The notes under the pieces were generated by a model, which saw nothing but the letters and a program-made list of their open reading frames with translations, did not search any database and was not told where the DNA came from. This document shows, piece by piece, positions 44,947-54,324 of a stretch of 64,000 nt of DNA. Both the position numbers and the translations under genes were made by a program. Source of the DNA: Planococcus donghaensis MPA1U2 (GTDB lineage: Bacteria; Bacillota; Bacilli; Bacillales_A; Planococcaceae); the NCBI RefSeq assembly GCF_000189395.1, contig NZ_AEPB01000008.1, positions 1 to 64,000 of the forward strand, in the 5' to 3' direction. Numbering within the stretch: position 1 is the first letter of the stretch; every line of letters begins with the position of its first letter.

Positions 44947-45813
44947 GTGATAAAAAAAGTGCTAGAGAAATTTGCAGTGCAACCTGTCGCAATGCACAAA
45001 GTAGAAGATTCTTTTAGTTCAACCGTATACAAATGCGCGTTACATACAGGTGAACATATTTATGTGAAAATAGCTTATACGAAATTGAAGTATGAACGAG
45101 AATTGGATGCTTATAAATTGTTGGCAGGAAAAGTACCGGTACCCCAAATGTTAGATTACTGGTCTGGTGATAGCGAATGTCCAGGTGCTTTTTTGTTGTC
45201 TGAACTAAAAGGGAAGACTTTAACTACAGATGTTTCGTCAGAAGTGGCGTTTCAAGTGGGGATTTTGCATGCCCAAATGCATGCGGTGTGCCCACCGGTT
45301 GGCCAAGAAACAACAAGTATTGAAAATGAGTTTTCTAATTGGCTCAATTTTATTGAATCTAAGTTTCTTGATTTTGCAGAAGACGTAAAAGAGATTGTTG
45401 AAACTGCGTTATATGAAAAAAGTATGAATAAATTTAGTGAATTAAAACAACAATTACCTGCTCCAGTCGGTCCTAGCTTTATCCACATGGATTTTCGTCC
45501 TGCCAACATCATAGTAGATGGTGAAAAGGTTTCAGGAGTGATTGACTTTGAAAGTGTGCGATTTGGTTCAATAGATATTGACTTCACGAAATTGTATCGG
45601 GATTTTTTAAGTGTTAACGACGGTTTTTATCAAGCTTACCAAGATGGGTACCGCACGATTAAACCATTGTTGGACTTGAAAAAGGTCCTGCCGTTTTATC
45701 AATTTTTAGATGCCTTTAACAGCATCGGCTGGTGCAGACGTCGAGGCATTGAAAAAAACGCTACTTTTCTAGAAGAAAACTTAGTTATTTTAAAGAAAAT
45801 AGTTAATGAATAA
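44947..45813 (+). CDS. APH-type phosphotransferase
   Basis: 288 residues, protein-kinase-like fold. The Brenner-type catalytic loop IHMDFRPANIIV (His near 180, Asp 182, Asn 187) and the metal-binding VIDFES follow the aminoglycoside/choline kinase pattern. GTG start after AAGGGG. First of a run of enzymes that modify small molecules; the substrate is unknown and resistance should not be assumed. Confidence 0.8.
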   Translation: MIKKVLEKFAVQPVAMHKVEDSFSSTVYKCALHTGEHIYVKIAYTKLKYERELDAYKLLAGKVPVPQMLDYWSGDSECPGAFLLSELKGKTLTTDVSSEVAFQVGILHAQMHAVCPPVGQETTSIENEFSNWLNFIESKFLDFAEDVKEIVETALYEKSMNKFSELKQQLPAPVGPSFIHMDFRPANIIVDGEKVSGVIDFESVRFGSIDIDFTKLYRDFLSVNDGFYQAYQDGYRTIKPLLDLKKVLPFYQFLDAFNSIGWCRRRGIEKNATFLEENLVILKKIVNE

Positions 45814-45860
45814 AATGTATTGATTTGGTCAGAACAAAGAACAAAAGGGTGGTTTGAGCA

Positions 45861-46580
45861 ATGGAAGATGATAAAAAACTTGAACCTGTAAAAGCAGCTG
45901 AATTATTCATAAATAAGCATTTTCCTCAGTGCCAAGGAGCATTGTTAGCGGGAAGTGTGGTTCGAGGCGAAAGTACTGATACATCCGATTTAGATCTTGT
46001 AGTATTTGACCAAAAACTTTCTTCTTCATACCGCGAATCATTTTTAGCGTACGGCTGGCAGATTGAAGTATTTGTTCATAACCAATCGACGTATAAATCT
46101 TATTTTTTGAGTGATTATGAAAGAGCCAGGCCATCTATGCCACAAATGGTAGTTGAAGGTATGGTTTTAAAAGACAATGGGATGATTACAGCGATAAAAC
46201 AAGAAGCAAGAAAATTACTTGAAACCGGACCAAAAGAATGGTCAACTGAAACGATTGTACAAAAACGCTACTTTTTAACAGATTCTCTTGATGACTTTAT
46301 CGGTTGCAATGATCGGGCAGAGGGGATCTTTATTGCGGCTACTTTGGCCGAACTTGTAAGTGAATTTATTTTAAGGGTTAACAAACGGTGGATCGGCAAT
46401 TCAAAATGGATTGTTCGCTCATTAAAAGCTTATGATGTTGAATTTGCCCATGACTATGTTATCGCTTTTGATGAATATTATAAAACGAGTGAGAAATTAA
46501 AAGTTGTTCAACTTGTGGATAGGGTACTAGAACCATACGGTGGGCGTTTGTTTGAAGGTTTTTCAAGTGGTAATGAATAA
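45861..46580 (+). CDS. nucleotidyltransferase-domain protein
   Basis: 239 residues. The pol-beta nucleotidyltransferase motif GSVVRGESTDTSDLDL gives Gly31-Ser32 and Asp43, Asp45. The C-terminal helical part resembles aminoglycoside adenylyltransferase-like families. Follows the APH-like gene in the same direction with GGGTGG before the ATG. Confidence 0.8.
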   Translation: MEDDKKLEPVKAAELFINKHFPQCQGALLAGSVVRGESTDTSDLDLVVFDQKLSSSYRESFLAYGWQIEVFVHNQSTYKSYFLSDYERARPSMPQMVVEGMVLKDNGMITAIKQEARKLLETGPKEWSTETIVQKRYFLTDSLDDFIGCNDRAEGIFIAATLAELVSEFILRVNKRWIGNSKWIVRSLKAYDVEFAHDYVIAFDEYYKTSEKLKVVQLVDRVLEPYGGRLFEGFSSGNE

Positions 46581-46602
46581 CTAAATAGAAAGAGGGAGTA
46601 TA

Positions 46603-47673
46603 GTGAGGGAAATGAGATTGGAAGCAGCGCTGGAGCATGCAGGTCTTGTGTTAGTGGGATTTCTCGGTGAAGGCGCATGGCATTACGCTTGGCAAGTATA
46701 TCGTAGTGCACAACAATTAGTTTTAAGAATACCGAAGACGATAGCGTACGGAAAGCAAGTTGCATTTGATGAAGTTGCATTAAAAGCAGAGTATGCTGGA
46801 ACAAAACTTTACTATCAGACTGTAAACAAAGCACAAGTAGGAGCGGCACCGTTATTCTTTGACTACTATGTCACCCCTGAATTGACTTATACGATAGAAA
46901 CTTATGCTGGTAGTCAAATTGATTTGCACACAATAACGCTAGAAAAAGCTTATAAAATAGGTTTGCAAACAGGTGCAATTCACAAGGCGACGGAAGAGAT
47001 TCCTCATAAGTTGACTGGGTTTGGTTATTTAGCTTGGTCTGAAGAAAAAGGGTTGCATGGTACTTTTAACGGTGATGTTAGGAAGTTCATATATGAAGAA
47101 AGCGAAGAGCATCTAGCGGATTATCAAGCTCTTTGCGAAGCGTTTCCAGACTATGATGACATCCTAGTGAAAAAAGCACTTCAATTAGCTGCAAACTTGA
47201 GAAAAAAGGCATTCATCAAACCACTCTTAGGAAATCAAGATGTATCGCCGGAAAATATTTTATGCAATGGTGAAAATGTATGTTTAATTGATCCTTATCT
47301 AAGCATTTATTATGCCAGAGGAATGGCAGGGAATTTTATGAACTTATATGAAACGTACTTTGTCACGTTAGCCGATACAGAAAGGTATAAAAAACATCAT
47401 TTTCAAGATTGCATAGAAAATTTAAGAATGATCGCTAAAGGATTTATAGAAGGATACAGTGCAGGAAACCAGCAAATAGTCGGTGAAGTTAGAGGAGAGC
47501 AGTTGCTTCAATTGCTCGAAACGGCACATAGTCATTTTCGCTTGTTGTCAGAAGACATAGCGAGTGAAACTGAAATTCGGTATGGCAATAAGGAACAAAT
47601 TAAAAAAAGACTTGTGACACTAAGTAAAGAATTAAAAGAATTAGCAACTTCTCAAATCAAGGTGCTCGTTTAA
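46603..47673 (+). CDS. APH-like phosphotransferase, second copy
   Basis: 356 residues. The N lobe has FLGEGAWHYAWQVYRS as nucleotide loop. The catalytic loop is GNQDVSPENILC, with Asn-Gln replacing the usual His-Gly before Asp, and LIDPYL replaces the DFG-like DxD, so activity is less certain. Starts 23 nt after the nucleotidyltransferase (GAGGGAG before GTG). Confidence 0.72.
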   Translation: MREMRLEAALEHAGLVLVGFLGEGAWHYAWQVYRSAQQLVLRIPKTIAYGKQVAFDEVALKAEYAGTKLYYQTVNKAQVGAAPLFFDYYVTPELTYTIETYAGSQIDLHTITLEKAYKIGLQTGAIHKATEEIPHKLTGFGYLAWSEEKGLHGTFNGDVRKFIYEESEEHLADYQALCEAFPDYDDILVKKALQLAANLRKKAFIKPLLGNQDVSPENILCNGENVCLIDPYLSIYYARGMAGNFMNLYETYFVTLADTERYKKHHFQDCIENLRMIAKGFIEGYSAGNQQIVGEVRGEQLLQLLETAHSHFRLLSEDIASETEIRYGNKEQIKKRLVTLSKELKELATSQIKVLV

Positions 47674-47730
47674 AACCACATGTTTATTTGAGAAATACTA
47701 ACTACGTGAAAACCAAAAGTGGGTGGAAAC

Positions 47731-48197
47731 ATGAAGGGTAATCCATTAGAAACAATGCACATTCAACAAATTACAAAGGTATACGAAACGGAAGCTAAAG
47801 AATTAGTATTAAAAGGATTAGAAGAGCATTTTGGTTTTATTGATGCTACCTGCAACCCAGATTTGGAAAGTATCATGGCCAGCTATAGTCAGGAAAAAAC
47901 TATTTTTTAATTGGTATTTGTGAAGGGAAAGTAGTTTGTACAGGTGCGATTTCTTGTGAATCATTAGAGATTGGAAGAGTAGAACGCATGTCTGTGATCA
48001 AAAACTATCGAAGAGCAGGATTAGCAAAAAGAATGATCGCATCTCTGGAGATATGGGCAAAAGAGCAAGGGTATCGGCAACTTGTATTGGAAACTAATAA
48101 CGACTGGTATAGCGCAATCAATTTTTATAAAGACAGACAATACCAACGCTATTTAAATGATGGAATGTGTAGCCACTTTAAAAAGAGTTTATCGTAA
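47731..48197 (+). pseudogene. GNAT acetyltransferase, frameshifted
   Basis: The first frame from ATG 47731 covers about 60 residues and stops at a T6 tract (47903-47908). One base change joins it to LIGICEGKVVCTGAISCE and the acetyl-CoA motif VIKNYRRAGLAKRM, ending at 48197. Full length would be about 155. GGGTGG precedes the ATG. Confidence 0.8.
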
Positions 48198-48236
48198 TCG
48201 TTCAATTTAAGAATTTTTCGGGATGGAGTTATGGTT

Positions 48237-48797
48237 ATGAGAAGATTTGTTATCATGACAGTCGGTAAAACACATAGTGGAAAAACCATATTCGCTAAAG
48301 CATTAGAAAAAAGAATGCCTAATTCAGTAGCGATTGATCAAGATGTTCAAGCTGAAATATTATCAATATTTTACCCGAATTTAATTCCTAAAGAAGGTAC
48401 AAATACGATTAAATATGCACTGACTCAAACGATTGTCGACTACACAGTAGAGCAAACAAATTGTCATATTATCTTGAGTAACTCTAATCGTAGTTATAAA
48501 GCCCGCGAAAAGCTTCTCAACTATTTTAAAGAAAATAACTTTATTTGTATTCTAGTTAATTTTGAAGTTCATGATCGTATTTTAGAAGAAAGAATAAAAG
48601 AAAGTCACCGCGATAAAACCATCCTTAGAACAATGTCTTTTTTTGAAGAAGTTCTGATACAGCAACAAAAGGATGCTTTTTTAGAGAAAAAGAATGCTCC
48701 TACAGAAAAAGAGGCAGATTATTTATTTAGAATAAAGAGTAGTGGCGATTTTAATATAGTGATATCAAAAATTACGGAATTACTAATAAACACTTGA
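48237..48797 (+). CDS. P-loop kinase-like ATPase (AAA_33/zeta-like)
   Basis: 186 residues. Walker A is GKTHSGKT (residues 10-17), followed by a DQDVQAEI segment and a C-terminal EERIKESHRDK region that could be the lid arginines. Small-molecule kinase or zeta-toxin-like fold; the substrate is unknown. Start ATG 48237 has GGAG 8 nt upstream. Confidence 0.72.
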   Translation: MRRFVIMTVGKTHSGKTIFAKALEKRMPNSVAIDQDVQAEILSIFYPNLIPKEGTNTIKYALTQTIVDYTVEQTNCHIILSNSNRSYKAREKLLNYFKENNFICILVNFEVHDRILEERIKESHRDKTILRTMSFFEEVLIQQQKDAFLEKKNAPTEKEADYLFRIKSSGDFNIVISKITELLINT

Positions 48798-48824
48798 TAG
48801 TGAACAGTTCAGGGAGGAATTGTA

Positions 48825-49956
48825 GTGGGATCTAGAGTTATGCATTTAATTATCGCAAACCAACTCTCCATGAAGTTACCAATTGACAATAAAGGCATAT
48901 TTCTTTTAGGTGGAATTGCGCCAGATGCAACGTATTCGAGAGAACAAAAAAACAGCATCGCATTTTTTGGAAGGAAGTTTAGAGGACGGAACTAGATTTG
49001 TGAATTACGAGCTTTTTGTTAAGAAGTACAGTTCTCATTTTCAATTCGACTACATACTCGGGTATTTAACACATTTAATAGCTGATGATATATGGTTAAA
49101 GCACATATACTTTAAGAACAATTTCAAAAAGCGTGTAGATGCGGATCCGAGCTTATTGGAAAGATGGCATAATGATTTTAGGAAATTAAACGGTAAGTTA
49201 ATTGAATGGTTTAATTACATAGGGTTAAAAAATGAGTTGGAATCTAGTAGAGTACCGGTAACTAACATTCAAGAAATCAAATCTGAAAATCTTCAAAAAT
49301 TTAAAGAAGAAACGCTTTTAGACTTTTGTTATTCTGCTGAATATTTAAATGAAGAGTTGGAAGTTTATACATTTGAACAAATTCTAGAATATATTGACTT
49401 GGCAGTTAATGCAGTTCTTAAGAACGATAAATTAATCAATTTAATCGAGAGGAGAAATTGTATGAGCGGCAAAGAAATACTTTCAGTATTCAGAAACGAT
49501 CTTAGTAATTATTCTCCAGCGCAGCTAACACATATTCACGAACAAGGCGTTTGGTCGATTGGGCAAATGTATGACCATATTATTTTAGTAGCGCATGAGT
49601 ATCTCGACAATGCAGAAGCTTGTGCTAGGTTAACAAAAGAACCGCCTTTAGGAAAAACTCAAATGGGTGAGCAGTTAATGAAAGATGGCGGATTTCCGCC
49701 TGTCAAAATCAGACTTCCGGATGAAATGAATACCCCTCCTAACAATACGGATAGTAAAGAAGTGCTCGCTAATAGAATCGACAAAGTGATTGAAAGACTA
49801 GAACAGTGGGAAGTGAATATAGATTTAGTAAATCCAAATTACAAGATTGAACATGGGGGATTTGGCTGGTTAAATGCAAAGGAATGGATTGAACTAGTTG
49901 AAATGCATTCTCGACATCACCTGCGTCAACAAAAAGAGCTAGAGCGTTATATTTAA
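48825..49956 (+). pseudogene. zinc-dependent phospholipase C-like protein, frameshifted and continuous with a DinB/DUF1569 domain
   Basis: GTG 48825 (GGGAGG upstream) starts GSRVMHLIIANQLSMKLPID then GGIAPDATYSREQK, typical of the zinc-dependent PLC family. At an A7 tract (48946-48952) one base must be adjusted to continue as TASHFLEGSLEDG, HFQFDYILGYLTHLIADDIW and so on, about 210 residues. The frame then runs without a stop into a DinB/DUF1569 domain whose own SD (GAGGAG) and ATG at 49462 are intact. So either a lost stop codon or a true fusion. Confidence 0.72.
49462..49956 (+). CDS. DinB-superfamily (DUF1569-like) protein
   Basis: 164 residues if initiated at ATG 49462, which has GAGGAG 7 nt upstream. 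Four-helix DinB pattern with putative metal residues His in YDHIILVAHEY and the terminal MHSRHHLRQQ. DinB-like proteins include thiol-dependent transferases; the role is unknown. Open in frame with the upstream phospholipase-like ORF. Confidence 0.7.
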   Translation: MSGKEILSVFRNDLSNYSPAQLTHIHEQGVWSIGQMYDHIILVAHEYLDNAEACARLTKEPPLGKTQMGEQLMKDGGFPPVKIRLPDEMNTPPNNTDSKEVLANRIDKVIERLEQWEVNIDLVNPNYKIEHGGFGWLNAKEWIELVEMHSRHHLRQQKELERYI

Positions 49957-49995
49957 CGAAACCAATTTAAAAATCTTGTTATTTTCTCTGCATCT

Positions 49996-50029
49996 CAAAA
50001 AAGCCGCTAATTAAATTGGTGGCTTTTTT
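49996..50029 (+). terminator. intrinsic terminator
   Basis: AAAAAAGCC/GGCTTTTTT. Confidence 0.82.
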
Positions 50030-50067
50030 ATAGACTGTTATGAGTGAAAAGTTAAGGGGGGAAACAA

Positions 50068-50466
50068 TTGAGATTTTATGTTGCATCAAGTTTTAAAAAC
50101 AAAGAACAAGTAAAGTATGTTAGTCATCAATTAACAATGAAGGGATATGTGCATTCGTACGATTGGACTAAAAATGACCGTCCGACCACTTTAGAAGCAT
50201 TAACAGAGATCGGAATTAAAGAAAAAGAGGCTGTGATGAATTCAGATGTTGTGATTGTTTTGCTGCCAGGAGGAAAAGGAAGTCACATAGAGTTAGGAAT
50301 AGCGATTGCTGCTCAAAAGAAGATTTTTTTGTATTCTCCGGATAATGACATTGATGATTTAGCATCAACAAGTACTTTTTATCAGTTGCCAGAAGTTCAA
50401 AAAGTAATCGGGACGCTAGACGACTTACTAGTAACCGTATGCTCAAAATACCAAATGATTACTTAA
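50068..50466 (+). CDS. nucleoside 2-deoxyribosyltransferase-like protein
   Basis: 132 residues, Rossmann-like. MRFYVASSFKNKEQVK and VVIVLLPGGKGSHIELGIAIA match the nucleoside deoxyribosyltransferase/YtoQ-like superfamily; the Glu in SHIELG is the usual nucleophile position. TTG start after AAGGGGGG. Could process modified nucleotides; substrate unknown. Confidence 0.75.
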   Translation: MRFYVASSFKNKEQVKYVSHQLTMKGYVHSYDWTKNDRPTTLEALTEIGIKEKEAVMNSDVVIVLLPGGKGSHIELGIAIAAQKKIFLYSPDNDIDDLASTSTFYQLPEVQKVIGTLDDLLVTVCSKYQMIT

Positions 50467-50497
50467 GAAAAAGCGAAAATAGAGAGGGGAAATGGTC

Positions 50498-50881
50498 ATG
50501 AAGCACAATTTAAAAACGAATAAAAAGAATGCGAAGGAATTTTATGAAATGGCTTATTTGGGCAAGCCAGCTGAAGCTGTTCAAAAATATGTAGGAGAAG
50601 AATACATTCAGCACAATCCGGATGTCGAAAATGGCAAAGAAGGGTTTATAAAATATTTTGAGAAAATGCATAAAGAATTTCCCGACAAAAGTATTGATTT
50701 TGTTCGGGCGATTGCACAATATGATTTAGTTTCTCTCCATACCCATCAAGTTTGGCCAGATGAAGAAGAGTATATAACTATGGACTTTTTCCGTTTCGAT
50801 GAGCAGGGAAAAATTGTGGAGCATTGGGATGCCATTCAAAAAATTCCACAAACCTCGAAATCAGGAAATCCAATGTATTAG
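50498..50881 (+). CDS. SnoaL-like/NTF2-fold protein
   Basis: 127 residues from ATG 50498 (GAGAGGGG upstream). EYIQHNPDVENGKEGFIKYF and the terminal HWDAIQKIP are the SnoaL-like polyketide-cyclase pattern common in Bacillota. Unknown substrate. Confidence 0.8.
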   Translation: MKHNLKTNKKNAKEFYEMAYLGKPAEAVQKYVGEEYIQHNPDVENGKEGFIKYFEKMHKEFPDKSIDFVRAIAQYDLVSLHTHQVWPDEEEYITMDFFRFDEQGKIVEHWDAIQKIPQTSKSGNPMY

Positions 50882-50961
50882 TTGTTGGAGACAAATCATT
50901 AGCAAGTAGATGAACAGATTACACGTTAAAGAAGACAATATTTCGAGTTGAGGTGGAGTTA

Positions 50962-51735
50962 ATGAACCAATTGGAAGGGAAAATCGCGATAGTTACAGGG
51001 GTAAGTCGACTTCAAGGAATTGGAGCTGCGATTTGCCGAGAATTAGCAAAAAACGGCTGTCATATCTTTTTCACTTACTGGACAAAGTATGATAAGCAGA
51101 TGCCTTGGGGGCTGGAATTAAACGAACCAATGAGCTTAAAAGAAGAGTTAAAGAAAGCAGGCGTAAAAGTAGCGTGTGAAGAAATAGATTTAACTCAATT
51201 TCATCATTTAGAATCCCTTTTAGATAAAGTGTTAGAAGATGTAGGAGAGCCGGACATATTGATAAACAATGCAGCTTATTCCACTAACAATAACTATACA
51301 ACTTTGACTGCCGAGGAACTTACTCAGCATTATATGGTGAACATTGGAGCTACCACGTTGCTCAGTAGTGGTTTTGCCAAGCGCTTTAAGAAAAAAACAG
51401 GCGGAAGAATTGTCAATATTACTTCTGGTCAGTTTCAAGGTCCAATGCCAGGAGAACTAGCCTACGCGACGACTAAAGGTGCTATCGATGCATTAACCAT
51501 AACTTTGGCTGCAGAAGTTGCTCCGGTCGGAATAACGGTTAATGCGATAAACCCAGGTCCAACTGATACAGGGTGGATGACTGAAGAAATCAAGCGTGAA
51601 TTGGAGCCGAGCTTTCCTTTCGGTCGGCTAGGCGAACCTAAAGATGTTGCGAAAACGATTAAGTTTTTAGTAAGTGATGATGCGGAATGGATTACAGGTC
51701 AGATTATCCATTCGGAAGGTGGATTTAGAAGATAA
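50962..51735 (+). CDS. short-chain dehydrogenase (SDR), FabG-like
   Basis: About 257 residues from ATG 50962 (GGTGGAG upstream). Cofactor motif TGVSRLQGIGAAI (residues 12-24), NNAA near 105, catalytic YATTK (Tyr near 168) and PGPTDTGW. The Tyr-rich insert FFTYWTKYDKQMPWGLEL after the second strand is typical of a Bacillales SDR subgroup. Substrate unknown. Confidence 0.83.
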   Translation: MNQLEGKIAIVTGVSRLQGIGAAICRELAKNGCHIFFTYWTKYDKQMPWGLELNEPMSLKEELKKAGVKVACEEIDLTQFHHLESLLDKVLEDVGEPDILINNAAYSTNNNYTTLTAEELTQHYMVNIGATTLLSSGFAKRFKKKTGGRIVNITSGQFQGPMPGELAYATTKGAIDALTITLAAEVAPVGITVNAINPGPTDTGWMTEEIKRELEPSFPFGRLGEPKDVAKTIKFLVSDDAEWITGQIIHSEGGFRR

Positions 51736-51745
51736 ACCAAAGACG

Positions 51746-51783
51746 TCTAGAAGGGTGTGTTTCGCCTTCTATGCGTTTTTTTA
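51746..51783 (+). terminator. intrinsic terminator
   Basis: TAGAAGG/CCTTCTA stem, then GCG and T7. The rest of 51784-52113 shows no gene. Confidence 0.72.
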
Positions 51784-52113
51784 TTGAAATAAATATCATG
51801 TATTATTAGAACCAATTAATTTCCAGTAAAAAGAATATAAGATGCTAATTAGAAAATATTTTATAAATTCATGTCTTAATTTTCAGATAATATGGTATTA
51901 TAGAACTGAGATTAGAAATTAAGGTAGGTTTTTAGTACTCTTTCTCAAAAATCATTATTATTAGTAGGTCAAAAGGCTTTGACGGAGACTTTTTAATTAT
52001 CTGGCATGTTTGACGCTAATTAATGATGTTCAGTTTTAGAGAACTGGGGTCAGTAGTGTTTTACCATTAAATACACACATTAAAAAAACAAGTAAAAGAA
52101 GGGTGATGAGAAT

Positions 52114-52680
52114 ATGAATGTTAAGGGGAAGAAGATAACGCTTCGTGCGCTAGAGAGAACAGATATGGAAGAATTGAGAAGTTATTATAATGATCCAGAA
52201 ATAGCACCCTTACTAGGAGGGTGGACGATCCCGATTTCTTCTGAACAACAAAATCGATGGTTTGATCGATTAGAATTTGATAACCGAAATCTGCGTTTAG
52301 CAATTGAAACAGAAGAAGATGGATTTATCGGTATCTCAAATATTTTAAACATTGATTATCGAAATCGCTCTGCGCATCATGGGATTCTGATTGGGAAAAA
52401 GAATATGCGTGGACATGGATATGGTCGAGATACGGTCATGACCACCATGAAATATGCATTCGAGGAACTTCAATTGCACCGTCTAGAAGGAGACATTCTA
52501 GAACATAATGTGCCTTCGTATAATTTGTTTATAAAAAAATGTGGATGGGTTGAAGAAGGTAGAAAGCGGGATTATGCGTTTCGTAATAACCAGTATTACG
52601 ACCAAGTCATTGTGAGCATTTTAAAAACTGAGTATGAGCAATTGTGCCAAGAAACTGGATATTGGAAGACAGAGAGTTAA
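52114..52680 (+). CDS. RimJ/RimL-type GNAT acetyltransferase
   Basis: 188 residues. ITLRALERTDMEELRSYYND, the CoA loop GKKNMRGHGYGRDTVMTTM and EHNVPSYNLFIKKCGWVEEG are RimJ/RimL-like motifs. It precedes and slightly overlaps the leader of the next SDR. Possibly an amino-sugar or ribosomal-protein acetyltransferase; the glycan neighbours favour the former. Confidence 0.83.
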   Translation: MNVKGKKITLRALERTDMEELRSYYNDPEIAPLLGGWTIPISSEQQNRWFDRLEFDNRNLRLAIETEEDGFIGISNILNIDYRNRSAHHGILIGKKNMRGHGYGRDTVMTTMKYAFEELQLHRLEGDILEHNVPSYNLFIKKCGWVEEGRKRDYAFRNNQYYDQVIVSILKTEYEQLCQETGYWKTES

Positions 52681-52715
52681 TAATTTTTGATAGTTGTTTG
52701 TTTGGAGGAGTATAT

Positions 52716-53489
52716 ATGTCAGATAAGTTAAAAGGAAAAGTAGCGATAATTACAGGTGCTGCAGGTGACTTGGGGAAAGCTGTTGCAGAAGTTTTTTTAA
52801 ATGAAGGAGCGAAAGTCGCTCTGGTAGATCGCGATCAGCAAGCTCTTCATAATTGTGAAAATTCTTTAACTCATATTGGAGAAGTGTTTGGAGTAGTTGC
52901 AGACGTTACTTCCGAAAGTGAGGTAGCCTCTTATGTCGATAAAGTTATGAAAAAATGGGGAAGAGTAGATATATTCGTCAACAATGCTGGGATTTTAGGC
53001 AAAGTGGCTCCGCTAATCGAACAAACAGTTGAAGATTTTGATGCAATTTTAAATGTTAATGTTAAAGGTGTTTTTCTTGGCTTAAAGAAAGTCATGCCAG
53101 TAATGATTCAACAAAAGTGTGGGAGCATTATAAATACTTCTTCGGTTTCAGGCTTAATGGGAAGCAGTGGGAATTCACTTTATGCAGCTACTAAACATGC
53201 AGTTGTTGGTTTGACAAAGACAGCAGCTTTAGAAGCAGGCTACCACTCAGTTAGAGTGAATTCGATTCATCCTGCACCACTTGATTCAACCATGATGAGA
53301 AAAAATGAAGAAGGGATTAATAGTGAAAACCCATCAGAAGTCAGAAAAGTCATTTCTTCTCGTATTCCTCTAGGAAGATACGGGGAAATGTCTGAAGTAG
53401 CAAAACTTATTTTGTTTTTAGCAAGTGATGATTCTCAGTTTATAACCGGCAGTCAGTATCGAATTGATGGTGGTATGGGCGCACGTTAA
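52716..53489 (+). CDS. short-chain dehydrogenase (SDR)
   Basis: 257 residues from ATG 52716 (GGAGGAG 6 nt upstream). TGAAGDLGKAV, NNAG, catalytic YAATK and the C-terminal ITGSQYRIDGG are classical FabG-type motifs. GNAT and WbqC neighbours suggest a sugar- or lipid-modifying role, unproven. Confidence 0.84.
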   Translation: MSDKLKGKVAIITGAAGDLGKAVAEVFLNEGAKVALVDRDQQALHNCENSLTHIGEVFGVVADVTSESEVASYVDKVMKKWGRVDIFVNNAGILGKVAPLIEQTVEDFDAILNVNVKGVFLGLKKVMPVMIQQKCGSIINTSSVSGLMGSSGNSLYAATKHAVVGLTKTAALEAGYHSVRVNSIHPAPLDSTMMRKNEEGINSENPSEVRKVISSRIPLGRYGEMSEVAKLILFLASDDSQFITGSQYRIDGGMGAR

Positions 53490-53544
53490 CAATATTTAGC
53501 AATGGCAAAATGAGGATCGGCTTAAAGTAAAAGGGGATGAGGTT

Positions 53545-54285
53545 ATGAAAGTAGGTATCATGCAGCCATATTTCTTTCCTTATATCGGTTATTGGCAATT
53601 GATTAAAGCAGTTGATAAATACGTGATATACGATGATGTGAATTATAAAAAAAGAGGCTGGATTAATAAAAATAATATTTTAATCAACGGAGAAGCAAAA
53701 CCAATTTCGTTAAGGACGTTTAAAGTTAGTCAAAATAAACGTATTAATGAAATTGAAATTGATCATGATCTTGTTTACAAAAAAAAGTTGCTGAAAACCA
53801 TTAAAGAAGCGTATGGCAAAGCACCTTATTTTCAAGAAGCTTATAGCGTAGTTGAAAAAATAATAAATCAAAACGAACCCAACTTGGCGACATATCTGGC
53901 AAATTCAATAAAAGAAATCTGTGCGTATTTAAACATACGCACAGAAATTATTCTTTCCTCTGAGTTAACAAAAAATGAACATCTGAGAGGACAAGATAAA
54001 ATCTTAGAAATTTGTGGGCTTTTTTCAGCGGAAGAATATTTAAATGCTGCTGGAGGACTCCTGCTATACTCACCGCTGGATTTTCAAGCACAAGGAATTG
54101 AATTGAAAATCATTAAGACAAATCATATCAGTTACCAGCAAAAAGACGTAAGAGAGTTTGTTCCTAATTTATCAATTATTGACGTCATGATGTTTAATAG
54201 TCCTGAAGAAATTGATGCCATGTTGGGTGATTTTACTGTGCTAAATAATTTTTCTGATCTTCTTCAAACCAGTACAAATGGTTAA
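53545..54285 (+). CDS. WbqC-family protein
   Basis: 246 residues. The diagnostic start MKVGIMQPYFFPYIGYWQLI, then DKYVIYDDVNYKKRGWINKN and the NAAGG block identify the WbqC-like family, found in surface polysaccharide clusters. The reaction has not been clearly established. GATGAGG precedes the ATG. The glycosyltransferase follows directly. Confidence 0.9.
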   Translation: MKVGIMQPYFFPYIGYWQLIKAVDKYVIYDDVNYKKRGWINKNNILINGEAKPISLRTFKVSQNKRINEIEIDHDLVYKKKLLKTIKEAYGKAPYFQEAYSVVEKIINQNEPNLATYLANSIKEICAYLNIRTEIILSSELTKNEHLRGQDKILEICGLFSAEEYLNAAGGLLLYSPLDFQAQGIELKIIKTNHISYQQKDVREFVPNLSIIDVMMFNSPEEIDAMLGDFTVLNNFSDLLQTSTNG

Positions 54286-54324
54286 GCAGGTATGTATACA
54301 CAATGACAACAAAGGGTGAAGGTT

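Noticed and set aside
44947-47673. Calling the APH and nucleotidyltransferase genes aminoglycoside resistance genes
   Set aside because: The folds are widespread in enzymes with other substrates and none of the sequences is recognisably a known resistance allele.
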